NCBI RefSeq assembly: GCF_008079445.1
Contig: NZ_VRYH01000016.1
Span: 1 to 34,429, forward strand
Origin: Aidingimonas lacisalsi
GTDB lineage: Bacteria > Pseudomonadota > Gammaproteobacteria > Pseudomonadales > Halomonadaceae
Length of the DNA: 34,429 nt
Direction of reading: 5' to 3'
Shown: in pieces, positions 1 through 7,020 of the stretch
How positions within the stretch are numbered: the first letter of the stretch is position 1
Layout: every line of letters begins with the position of its first letter
Made by a program: the position numbers and the translations under genes
The notes under the pieces: generated by a model
Database searches by the model: none
The model's input: only the letters and a program-made list of their open reading frames with translations
Told to the model about the DNA's origin: nothing

Positions 1-185
1 CGTTAGCTGAGCCGTACCAAATCTGCCATAACGAGCTGCATATTACCGCAAGCATCGGGGTCAGTGTTTACCCCGATCACGGCAGCGATGAATCCACCTT
101 GCTTAATAATGCCGATACAGCCATGTACCACGCCAAGAAAAGCGGTCGCAACAAGTACCAGCTATTTTTCAATAACGACGCATGA
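1..185 (+). CDS. C-terminal end of a GGDEF (diguanylate cyclase) protein, partial
   Basis: The reading frame enters from the left edge (first full codon at 3) and stops with TGA at 183-185, giving 60 residues. The visible part is the end of a GGDEF domain: ASIGVSVYP, then a charged stretch, LLNNADTAMYHAKKSGRNKY and a short tail. In this family this region is the last beta strand and helices of the cyclase fold. It follows the GGDEF signature, which lies outside the window. The intact protein probably makes cyclic di-GMP, but neither the active-site loop nor any sensor or EAL domain is visible, so catalytic competence cannot be judged. The gene ends with the domain, so no EAL domain follows. 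Confidence 0.9.
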   Translation, partial: LAEPYQICHNELHITASIGVSVYPDHGSDESTLLNNADTAMYHAKKSGRNKYQLFFNNDA

Positions 186-343
186 GCTGTCCATATGCGA
201 TCTGCGGCAAGGGTCATCTTCGAATAATGCAGTTTTAAAACTGTGTCCACTAAAAACCGCTTTATCGTGACCAGTCAGTAGCATTGCTTTCATTGATTCA
301 ATAGCTCAACGGAACCAGTCAGCTTTCCAGGGCACTGAGTTAG

Positions 344-679
344 TCAGGCCAGTTCCGGGAAATCGTCATGCATGGCGAACACTGAGCGGATGTCGCCGGT
401 GTTGGGGTCCTGGATAACCTGGCCTGATGCCAGCATTTCCTTGTCCTGAGCCATCTCACGAAGTTCGTCAAAGAACGGTGCCATTCGCTCCTGATTAAAG
501 AACCCTTTAAACCACAGAAATCCATCCCGCTCATATTGTGATAACGCGATCTCATCCAGCGGCCCATGCCAACGGTATTCATTGCCGGAATGAATCACGG
601 GATCGGTCCGGATAAAGGGGGCGATCCGATCTTCTGACTCTTTTAGACGTGAAGGATAGGCATCGTGAGATTGTCTCAT
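344..679 (-). pseudogene. ectD: Truncated ectoine hydroxylase (EctD-like)
   Basis: The frame encodes about 111 residues that resemble the N-terminal third of ectoine hydroxylases. It has a DAYPSRL segment, a DGFLWFKGFF stretch typical of this Fe(II)/2-oxoglutarate dioxygenase family, and GDIRSVFAMH just before the catalytic core. It then stops after FPELA. The iron-binding HxD...H triad and the 2-oxoglutarate site (family length about 300-330) are missing, and nothing EctD-like was recognised in the 158 bases downstream. The chosen ATG at 679 has AAAGGA about seven bases upstream; a longer in-frame start at 760 is less likely. Some halophiles carry two paralogues (EctD and EctE), and this may be a relic of the second. 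The product should be inactive. Confidence 0.8.
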
Positions 680-1004
680 GGCAAAATCCTTTATCTTGAA
701 ATGAATGGACCTAGTGTTCTGGGACAACAACAATGAATCCCGACTATCCTGATCCATCATAGGAATTGATATGTGGCCACAGGTTGCGTTCAGGGCACAT
801 ATTCCTTCAGAAACGGCTTGAGCAGGAAGTTTTCGAAGAACCAGATATAGCGCAACGTCCTTGTTTAGGCATTTCCTTTGCCACGCTCAGACAGAGGTTA
901 ACCATTACGGGATGCACTCACTGTGCGCTTTCGCACACAGCCCCAACAGCGTATTTCGGCTGGCCGGTAGAAAAGCAGCCTAAGCGTCTTGGAGGATTGA
1001 TCAA
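680..1004. other. Gene-free gap between ectD remnant and chaB
   Basis: This divergent gap of about 325 bases must hold any promoters for the ectD remnant and for chaB. The only local structure seen is a short inverted repeat at 922-937 (TGTGCG, four-base loop, CGCACA). Open frames across the gap show no family resemblance and are taken as chance. Confidence 0.5.
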
Positions 1005-1234
1005 ATGCCTTACGACAGTAATGCAGAGTTGCCCGACAACGTACGCAACAATCTGCCATCTCACGCTCAGGAAATTTATCGGAAAGCGTTTAATTCCGCC
1101 TGGAAGGAGTACCGCAAGCCGCAAGGTCGCCGTGGCGATTCTGACCGGGAAGAAACCGCTCACAAAGTGCCTGGTCTGCCGTCAAAAAGGAGTATCACAA
1201 GGATGGCGAGAAGTGGGTGCGGGATAAATCCTGA
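1005..1234 (+). pseudogene. chaB: ChaB family protein, single-base frameshift
   Basis: The start ATG has GGAGG nine bases upstream. The first 54 residues follow the ChaB pattern closely: MPYDSNAELPDNV, LPSHAQEIYRKAFNSAW and REETAHKV. The frame then shifts. The expected ending (AWSAVKKEYHKDGEKWVRDKS) lies in another frame and stops at 1232-1234. Restoring one G near 1169 (GTGCCTGG to GTGGCCTGG) rejoins the halves into a protein of about 76 residues, the usual family size. As read, the frame runs on to 1376 with an unrelated tail. ChaB is a small conserved protein historically linked to the cation antiporter ChaA, with no firm biochemical role. The convergent neighbour is a cation-exchanger gene, which echoes that linkage. 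A sequencing error is possible. Confidence 0.85.
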
Positions 1235-1364
1235 CACTGGTGGCACATACTCCTGCGTCCGCGTCATTCGGGGTGGAGGCAGGAGCGCTTCTTATCTACC
1301 ACCTGGGTTCCTCCACCTGCGGATCAAGCCTGTTTCGGCAATGAATCGCCGAAGTAGCTTACCG

Positions 1365-2402
1365 TTAGCGGATTAGCACCAGCGCAACGCCAAGCGCATA
1401 AAGCAGGACAATGGCGGCGCTCTCAGTGCCGATCCGAGCAAGACCCTGCTCCTGTCGCCGGATCAGCCCCATCATAAGGGCGCTGGTCATTAACAGCGAC
1501 AGGCTGATCCAGATAATCGTATCCTCGGATACCGCGTGGTAGATAGAGCCCTCACGGTAGGCGATGTCAGACGTAGCAGTGAAGAGAGTATCAAATGCAT
1601 TTCCACCAATAATGCCCCCAACGGCCAGGGTCAGAGCGCCGCGTCGCACGGCAGCCACGGATGTCACTAGTTCAGGCAGGGAGGTGCTGGTAGCGGTCAG
1701 TAATACCCCCACGGCTGTTTGCCCCAAGCCGGTTTGAGCCGCAATGTTGGTCGCTGCGGGCTCTAAGGTCCAACCTGCCAGCCCCATGACAGACATCAAA
1801 ACCACGAACTCAATCACGAGCCTAGATAGGGCAGGGGTATCGGCATCATCCACAGGAACATCGTTGCGGGTCTCTTTGGTAACAGACGGTTTCCACATTG
1901 GTGTTTGACGCGCCCCTTTCACCAGGAAGATCCCGTAGACATAGAGCCCGAAGAGAACAGGCGTTACCGGGCTAACGCCCCAGAAAGTGAACTCGGGGAG
2001 AGATGGCGCTAAAAGAATGACTGCAAGGAGCGAAATAAGCAGGGCATTCTGTAACAAGTTCGGTGCGGAGGCGGCGGCATGTTCGAGATTCGCTCTTCTG
2101 TAAAACAGGTCCGCTACCGCAAGGAAGAGAGTCTGTACCGCTATTCCCCCTAGTGCGTTACTGATGGCCAACTCGGGATGGCCTTTCCACGCTGCGGTGA
2201 CCGAGAGAACGATACCGGAAAGTGATGTGGCCGCGCCTAAGAGAAGGGCACCGGCTATGGCCTCGCCCAGCCCCGTTTTGTCTGCGAGCTGGTCCACCAC
2301 CCGCGTCAGGCGCGTCCCGGCCAGCGCAATCGTGACGGCGCAGACAGCAAACACACCGACACTTTGCAGGAATGTCCACTCATCCGGACTGAAAATAGGC
2401 AT
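1365..2402 (-). CDS. Sodium/calcium exchanger superfamily (CaCA) membrane antiporter
   Basis: The 345-residue protein is almost entirely hydrophobic helices arranged as two related halves. The first alpha repeat contains GATSLSGIV and SNALGGIAVQTLF. The second contains TSTSLPELV followed by GGIIGGNAFDTLF. The acidic residue and GN-x-F-D pattern of the second repeat are hallmarks of Na+/Ca2+ exchanger domains, which swap Ca2+ or other cations for Na+, K+ or H+ across the inner membrane. A hydrophilic loop at about residues 165-190 separates the halves. The first repeat has SG where the family often has PE, so ion choice is uncertain. The start ATG is the minus-strand reading of CAT at 2400-2402, which is one copy of an insertion-sequence target duplication. 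The gene has therefore lost its own ribosome-binding site (see the site at 2931-2942). Confidence 0.85.
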   Translation of the reverse strand: MPIFSPDEWTFLQSVGVFAVCAVTIALAGTRLTRVVDQLADKTGLGEAIAGALLLGAATSLSGIVLSVTAAWKGHPELAISNALGGIAVQTLFLAVADLFYRRANLEHAAASAPNLLQNALLISLLAVILLAPSLPEFTFWGVSPVTPVLFGLYVYGIFLVKGARQTPMWKPSVTKETRNDVPVDDADTPALSRLVIEFVVLMSVMGLAGWTLEPAATNIAAQTGLGQTAVGVLLTATSTSLPELVTSVAAVRRGALTLAVGGIIGGNAFDTLFTATSDIAYREGSIYHAVSEDTIIWISLSLLMTSALMMGLIRRQEQGLARIGTESAAIVLLYALGVALVLIR

Positions 2403-2430
2403 TGAACCGTACTGGCTTTCTCGGAGACTC
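2403..2430. repeat. Left terminal inverted repeat of the IS3 remnant
   Basis: The repeat begins TGAACCGT and, over 28 bases, matches the reverse complement of 2903-2930 at about 22 positions. The outer eight bases are identical. Confidence 0.85.
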
Positions 2431-2441
2431 GTTGGTTTGAG

Positions 2442-2675
2442 TCAGGCCGCCTGCTTGGCCTGACCCTGCTGCTCATAATACAGAGCTTCTCGCTCGGCCG
2501 GTGGCATGTTGCCGATCGGCTCCAGGAGCCGCCGGTGATTGAACCAGTCGACCCATTCCAAAGTGGCGAACTCAACGGCTTCCAGGTGCCGCCATGGCCC
2601 GCGTTGGCGGATCAATTCGGTCTTGAACAACCCGATTACCGTCTCGGCCAGCGCGTTGTCGTAGGAATCGCTCAC
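2442..2675 (-). pseudogene. IS3 transposase orfB, 3' part only
   Basis: The C-terminal end of an IS3 OrfB is recognisable from SVSDSYDNALAETVIGLFK, the segment holding the last glutamate of the DDE triad. It continues through FNHRRLLEPIGNMPPAE to a stop at 2442. The two aspartates and most of the integrase core are deleted. The junction with orfA lies at GTGAGCG (2669-2675 on the minus strand), a plausible short homology for the deletion, though this is inferred because the parent element is not available. Confidence 0.8.
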
Positions 2676-2880
2676 GCTCTGACGTCGTGGTGCCTTCACG
2701 GCGATCCGCATCACGCTCGGCCTGCCGGACCCAGCTCCGCAGGGTTTCCTGCGTACAGCCGATCTTGGGGGCAATGGCGCCGATGGCTGCCCACTGGGAG
2801 GGGTAGTCGGCCTCGTGATCAAAGACCATGCGGACCGACCGCTGGCGTACCTCGGCGGAGTATCGTTTCGACATGCTCAT
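2676..2880 (-). pseudogene. IS3 transposase orfA, 5' part only
   Basis: The frame starts MSMSKRYSAEV and has the helix-turn-helix of IS3 OrfA proteins (IGCTQETLRSWVRQAERD), then TTTSERE, where a normal OrfA would continue into its leucine-zipper region. After that the sequence jumps into the 3' end of orfB in another frame, so the reading frame runs on with unrelated residues to 2572. The DNA-binding domain may still be made. A purine-rich stretch (GGATGGAG) precedes the ATG. Confidence 0.8.
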
Positions 2881-2902
2881 GGCTCCATCCTCTCAAGGTT
2901 TG

Positions 2903-2930
2903 GAGCCTCCGGGAATCCCGGCACGGTTCA
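2903..2930. repeat. Right terminal inverted repeat of the IS3 remnant
   Basis: Read on the minus strand it begins TGAACCGT and contains CCCGGAGGCTC, matching TCTCGGAGACTC in the left repeat. It abuts the second CAT of the target duplication. Confidence 0.85.
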
Positions 2931-2942
2931 CATCTTCCTCCC
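2931..2942 (-). promoter_or_regulatory. Displaced ribosome-binding site and start codon of the antiporter gene
   Basis: On the minus strand this reads GGGAGGAAG followed directly by ATG, a strong Shine-Dalgarno and start. The ATG is the outer copy of the target duplication, and the next codon, the first of the insertion sequence, is TGA. Translation here would end after one residue. Removing the element rejoins this site to the antiporter coding sequence at 2402 in perfect register. Confidence 0.8.
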
Positions 2943-3140
2943 ATTTCACGCCTTCTGCGGGATATGGTGATTGTAAAGCCATTGTAGTAGCGCTTCAGTG
3001 TCGGCTCCACATCTTCGAAGGCTGCTAGAGCGGCGGGCAGCAAGCCAGACACATATTTGCTTAAATTGTCACAATGTTTGCGGCAATCTAAGCAAGTATG
3101 CTCCGGATTACTCTGGTCAACTGCCGCATTGAGAGGCCTC

Positions 3141-4298
3141 ATGTTGTTAAAACTCCTTCTCTGGGCCACCCGTTTGTTGGTGCTCGTAATGGCAGTGTTG
3201 TGCATACTGCCGTTGATACCTAGCGGTCAGTGGTGGGTCAGGCTATGGGCTTTTCCGCGGCTACAGTTGACTGGAGCGCTGATTGTGCCAGCACTGCTAC
3301 TGGGAGTGCACGCGTGGCAAAAGCGACCCCACAAAGAGCACGCAGTATTGATGCTGGTGATCCTCGCGATAGGTGGGTGGCACTTAACGCACATCTTGCC
3401 GTTTACGCCTGTTGGGACGACCGAGGTGCCAGCCGCCGAGTTGGACTTCGGTAGTGACCAGACAACTTTAAAAGTGTTGACCGCCAATATCTCCTACACC
3501 AATGACCACTACACTGAGCTATTGGCGACGATCCGACGCGAGGACCCTGATCTACTGTTGCTGATCGAGGTTGACCGCGCCTGGGCCGAGGGGATGGCGC
3601 CGCTGGATGAGCATTACGCACATCGGGTAGGGGAGGTTCGTGGCGAAGGTCTCGGGCTTGTCCTGTGGTCACGTTTTCCGCTGCTGGAGCAAGAGGTCAA
3701 ACACCTAGTCTCTGATCGTCGGCCTTCGATCTTCGCGACCCTCGACGTGCCGGGAATTGGACCGGTGAGGTTCGTCGGCGCCCACCCGGTGCCGCCTGGG
3801 CTGCAGGATAGAATCCTCAGCAACGAGAAGACGGATGACCGTCGGGATAGCCGCGTTCGCGATGCAGAGCTCATGCTCATTGCTCGCCATGTTGAAAAAG
3901 ACCCGGACAACCGCTGGATCATCGCCGGGGACTTCAATGACGTCGCATGGTCTGACACCACCCGGCTTTTCGCCGACTTGGGCGACCTGAAAGACCCTAG
4001 ACGTGGGCGGCGTTTACTGAACACCTATCACGCGGAATACCCATTGTGGCGATACCCCATCGACCATCTGTTCGTCACTGACGGATTTCATCTGATCGAC
4101 CTCGACCGAGTGAAAGTACAAGGCTCTGACCACTTTGGCATTTCCACCACGCTGACCGAGGCTATAAAGGATCAAGGAAAGCCGGAAGCCTCAGCGGAGG
4201 ACGAGCAGGCGGTCGAGGAGATGGTCGAAGAAGGTGCCGAAGACGCCGCCGAGCACAATGTTAGCTCGTCGGAGGAAGGGGAGACAGAGTCAAAGTGA
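3141..4298 (+). CDS. Membrane-anchored endonuclease/exonuclease/phosphatase family protein
   Basis: From the ATG at 3141 (GAGAGG just upstream) the protein is 385 residues. About 90 N-terminal residues form three hydrophobic helices. They are followed by an EEP-fold domain at about residues 105-345: TANISY with the early Asn, LLIEVD with the metal-binding Glu, VGAHPVPP, IIAGDFNDVAWS with the Asp/Asn pair, and GSDHFGI with the Asp-His pair. All key residues of this Mg2+-dependent phosphoesterase fold are present. Similar three-helix EEP proteins are common, but their substrate (nucleic acid, lipid or inositol phosphate) is not settled. The catalytic domain probably faces the periplasm. The last 40 residues are very acidic, as in halophiles. 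A longer in-frame start at 3057 has no better ribosome-binding site. Confidence 0.85.
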   Translation: MLLKLLLWATRLLVLVMAVLCILPLIPSGQWWVRLWAFPRLQLTGALIVPALLLGVHAWQKRPHKEHAVLMLVILAIGGWHLTHILPFTPVGTTEVPAAELDFGSDQTTLKVLTANISYTNDHYTELLATIRREDPDLLLLIEVDRAWAEGMAPLDEHYAHRVGEVRGEGLGLVLWSRFPLLEQEVKHLVSDRRPSIFATLDVPGIGPVRFVGAHPVPPGLQDRILSNEKTDDRRDSRVRDAELMLIARHVEKDPDNRWIIAGDFNDVAWSDTTRLFADLGDLKDPRRGRRLLNTYHAEYPLWRYPIDHLFVTDGFHLIDLDRVKVQGSDHFGISTTLTEAIKDQGKPEASAEDEQAVEEMVEEGAEDAAEHNVSSSEEGETESK

Positions 4299-4344
4299 GA
4301 ATCTCTTTAACAACCGTCATTGCTTGGCAGTGCGTGCGCAGCGC

Positions 4345-4364
4345 CATGGGCTAATTTTCCCATG
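4345..4364. terminator. Weak hairpin after the EEP gene
   Basis: CATGGG and CCCATG form a 6-bp stem with an eight-base loop (CTAATTTT), about 47 bases after the EEP stop. There is no T-run, so it is at best a weak terminator. The remaining gap to 4574 shows no recognisable gene. Confidence 0.3.
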
Positions 4365-4574
4365 ACTAGCAGTTGGCTTGGTGGCTGCTTTTGCATTACT
4401 TCCACCTTGGTCAAAAAGGGGCGAACGTTGGATGACAGAAGCCTCTGACTCCGATAATGTCATCTTAAGAATCGTGAGCCACCACTTCCACTTGGCCGCT
4501 TTCGACCCACAGCGGACATCCCGGCAGAAGCTATATGCTGATTCAGCAGTGTTATGCAGCCAGCACGATAATCC

Positions 4575-5809
4575 ATGTTAGATTTTCAAGATAAATCGGA
4601 GCTAACGTCAGAGATGAAAGGTGTGTTTTTAGGAGCAGGAGCTTCGTATGAAGTAGGAATGCCTTTAGTTTGGGAATTTACTCAGACTCTTAGAGAAAAT
4701 ATTCTTAAACGACTTGACTCTAAGCTCTTTAACTTTGAAGCGGATGACGAATTAAAGTCATTTTTTATTGAAGTCTTGAGCAATGAGGATATCCACTATG
4801 AGCAAATAGTCGGTCTGCTCGAAAAAAACACATTGAAGATAGAGATAATTGCCAAAGAACACACGGGGTAATTGTTCAACTAGTAGAATGTATACAGCTG
4901 TTGCTTTTGGAAGAACAATCTAACACACTTAAATTTTTATCTGAGAAAATAAAAGACTACTACGGTATAAAATCTTTAATAAATCAAGAAGGTGTTTTAA
5001 ATATCTTCTCACTGAATCACGACATAGTTTTTGAAGAAATTCTAGATTTTTACAAGATTCCGTATAAAGATGGATTTTATAAAAGAAAAACTAATTACAG
5101 TAATATAGCCAAATTTAAGGTTGTTACATCATCTGAGTTGGAAAATGGAGATCTAGATTTTTTCAAACCTAATGAGCATGGTGTAAATCTCATTAAACTA
5201 CATGGCTCATTAGATGTATTTTCTGCTGAAGATAAAAACCTCTTCTTAAAGTCATATGGTGAGACCAGTTTCGTCGGTTCAAACTATGCAGAGATAAGAA
5301 AGATAGAGGATAGAAGTCTCGATATACTTCAAAGAGATGGTGTTAGAACTACAAATGAGTTATGTGTTTATGACTGTTCAGGGGAGCTTCAATTTTTAAG
5401 GCGATCATTACTGTCTGGTGCTCATAAGTTCAAAGGTCAATTCGATCAAATAATTCCTGTATCACTATTACAATTTTTCAAGAAACAACTTAACGCCACA
5501 GATCAGCTAACAGTTATAGGTTACAGTTTCGGAGATGAGCATATCAATGATGCGCTAAAACAATGGCTGGAATGCAAGTCTAGAACCATTGTGGTTTATG
5601 ACCCATACAGGAGTTATATTCCTGATGGATTTGATAATTACAGAGATCAATTCACATGGATAAAGGGTGGCCTCACAGATTATTTTCTCAAATATGATTC
5701 ATCTCAGGAATCATGGGTAACAGAATCTAAGCGAGAAATGTTTAACACTGTACGAGACAGCCTTAAATCTAGGCGTCTAGGAAAAAACCAAACAAAAAAA
5801 TCGAGGTGA
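4575..5809 (+). pseudogene. SIR2-like NADase-type protein, single-base frameshift
   Basis: Two adjoining frames (4575-4871 and the frame ending at 5809) are halves of one SIR2-like protein of about 411 residues. The first half has the nucleotide-binding LGAGASYEVGMP near its start. The second has FSLNHD (conserved Asn and Asp), KLHGSLD (the predicted catalytic His) and IGYSFGDEHIND near the C-terminus. Restoring one G in the GGGG run at 4865-4868 joins them through EHTGVIVQLVECIQ. The start may be ATG 4575 or ATG 4614 (MKGVFLGAGAS, with GGAG 12 bases upstream). Proteins of this group often act in phage defence by cleaving NAD+; that role is inferred here. The gene is much richer in A+T than its neighbours and sits beside a recombinase gene, which suggests transfer. 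As read, it would yield only a short N-terminal fragment. Confidence 0.8.
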
Positions 5810-5875
5810 CGCCTACGGCGCACCTTATTTGGACTTTACATCAGATCCACCTAAAAGGCTGCTCTTGGCCGGGTA

Positions 5876-5900
5876 ACGACGGCCCGACATCTGCCGTCGT
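5876..5900. terminator. Hairpin between convergent SIR2-like and integrase genes
   Basis: ACGACGGC and GCCGTCGT form a perfect 8-bp stem with a nine-base loop, followed on the plus strand by TTGT. It sits between the 3' ends of two convergent genes and could terminate either. The U-tract is weak. Confidence 0.5.
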
Positions 5901-5909
5901 TTGTCCGTA

Positions 5910-6529
5910 TTAAACTTCTGTCTGTTCTGCCATTTCCAAAGCATCATCTACTTCAATCCCAAGATATCGGACGGTGCTTTCCAGCTTCGTGTGACCCAAG
6001 AGCAGTTGCACTGCCCTTAAGTTTTTCGTGCGACGGTATATCAGCGAAGCTTTTGTACGACGCATCGTGTGCGTGCCATAAATTGACGCATCTAGACCTA
6101 TTTCGGTGATCCAAGCTTTCACGATACGAGCATATTGGCGCGTGGAGAGATGCTTTGCGCTATTGATTCGGCTGGGAAACAAGAAGTCTTCGTTTCTGAG
6201 TTGTGCAAGCTGTATCCAGCCATAATAGCGATACGGGTATGCTCGGTTATTTCGAACTGGACAGGTCGATGCGTTTTTTTCTGCATCACGATGGCTCGTG
6301 GAGATATGCACGCACCGTGGGTTATATCCCGTACTCGTAAATTAACGAGGTCGCAGCCTCGTAATTTGCTATCGATGGCTAAATTGAAGAGGGCGAGGTC
6401 TCTCGTCTTTTTGGCAAGCTGTAGACGAATACGGATGGCCCAAATATCTCTAAGACGCAAAGGAGCTTTCTGCCCAACCAACTTGCCTTTATTCCAAGGT
6501 GTAAAGGAGATTTCAGTCGAAACGTTCAT
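5910..6529 (-). pseudogene. Small tyrosine recombinase (phage-integrase family), frameshifted
   Basis: Two overlapping frames form one recombinase of about 207 residues. The first part runs from MNVSTEISFTPWNKG through DSKLRGCDLVNLRVRDI (the first catalytic Arg). The second runs from WIQLAQLRNEDFLFPSR through GTHTMRRTKASLIY (His-x-x-Arg) to LLGHTKLESTVRYLGI (catalytic Tyr). One base is missing near 6219, where GC should be a full codon before TGG. The start at 6529 has GGAGG eight bases upstream. The protein lacks the usual N-terminal arm-binding domain and is essentially a catalytic domain, as in a family of short recombinases found on mobile elements. It converges on the SIR2-like gene and may be the mobility gene of that islet. 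As read it is inactive unless the shift is a sequencing error. Confidence 0.85.
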
Positions 6530-6825
6530 GGCATGATCCTCCATCGGGTGGAGGTCTAAGAATGGATCAATTCGTGCACGTCATGTGCTAAGGCATGGAC
6601 AGGCAGAAGCAGCAGGACGCCGCCATCGGTAGTGATCTCACCATCGTCGAAACCAGCAGTGACCTGGCAGTCTCCACAGCTAAAGCCGCCCCGCTAACCC
6701 AGAGATGAAAAAGCTCTTCGACATTCCTGTGTCCTGTGCAGGTGTTAAGTGCAAATTCTACTGTTGTCCTTCGTCTTCGCTTTGCCGAGTATTTTATAAA
6801 GCTTCATTTCGATACGGAGGAAGGC
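6530..6825. other. Gap without an intact gene
   Basis: About 296 bases separate the recombinase start from the quinone oxidoreductase remnant. No convincing coding sequence is seen. The phrase from ACCCAGAG to AAAAAGCT and CGACATT near 6698-6723 loosely recurs near 11312-11354, which may mark shared debris. The recombinase attachment site would be expected near here, but no direct repeat could be identified by eye. Confidence 0.4.
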
Positions 6826-7020
6826 ATGGCACACGAAATCCATATCACCAAAACAGGAAGCCCGGATGTCCTGCCGCCTCGTGAGGTCTATGCCGCTGCC
6901 GAGGCTGGCATCCTAGCTGTGGATATCTGGAAACCATATCCGCTAACGCAGGTGCCTGACGCGCAGCAAGCGTTAGAAAGCCGAACAGCCATGGGGCCGA
7001 TCGTGCTGAGGCCTGAATAA
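6826..7020 (+). pseudogene. Quinone oxidoreductase remnant, in-frame internal deletion
   Basis: The ATG has GGAGG upstream (6816-6820). The first 18 residues (MAHEIHITKTGSPDVLPP) are the start of a zeta-crystallin/QOR-type NADPH:quinone reductase. From about residue 20 the text is the end of the same family (AEAGILAVDIWKPYPL, QALESRTAMGPIVLRP). About 260 residues between them are missing, including the whole NADPH-binding Rossmann domain. The frame stays open, so a 64-residue peptide without a plausible enzymatic role could be made. Its TAA overlaps the ATG of the next gene (TAATG), which suggests the two genes were translationally coupled. Confidence 0.8.

Larger units (their letters stand above)
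2403..2930 (-). mobile_element. IS3-family insertion sequence, internally deleted (528 bp)
   Basis: Both ends are intact inverted repeats beginning TGAACCGT, inward from 2403 and from 2930. They match at about 22 of the first 28 bases. CAT is duplicated directly outside each end (2400-2402 and 2931-2933), a 3-bp target duplication as expected for IS3. The element carries the start of orfA and the end of orfB and lacks most of the transposase, including the DD of the DDE triad. Full IS3 elements are about 1.2-1.5 kb. It therefore cannot move itself, although a full copy elsewhere could act on its intact ends. It lies between the antiporter gene and that gene's ribosome-binding site. Confidence 0.9.

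Noticed and set aside
922-937. Short inverted repeat as a terminator or operator
   Set aside because: Only six pairs, no T-run, and no clear position relative to a promoter.
766-1227. A 153-codon open frame across the gap before chaB
   Set aside because: It overlaps chaB in another frame. Its residues are shadow-like except for the few bases that belong to the shifted end of chaB, and no family resemblance was seen.
2819-3205. A minus-strand frame of 128 codons between the IS and the EEP gene
   Set aside because: It has a few protein-like stretches (CLDCRKHCDNLSKY), but it runs through the IS end and overlaps the EEP start. No family was recognised.
4378-4581. A 67-codon open frame before the SIR2-like gene
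   Set aside because: No ribosome-binding site, no family resemblance, and it runs into the SIR2-like start.
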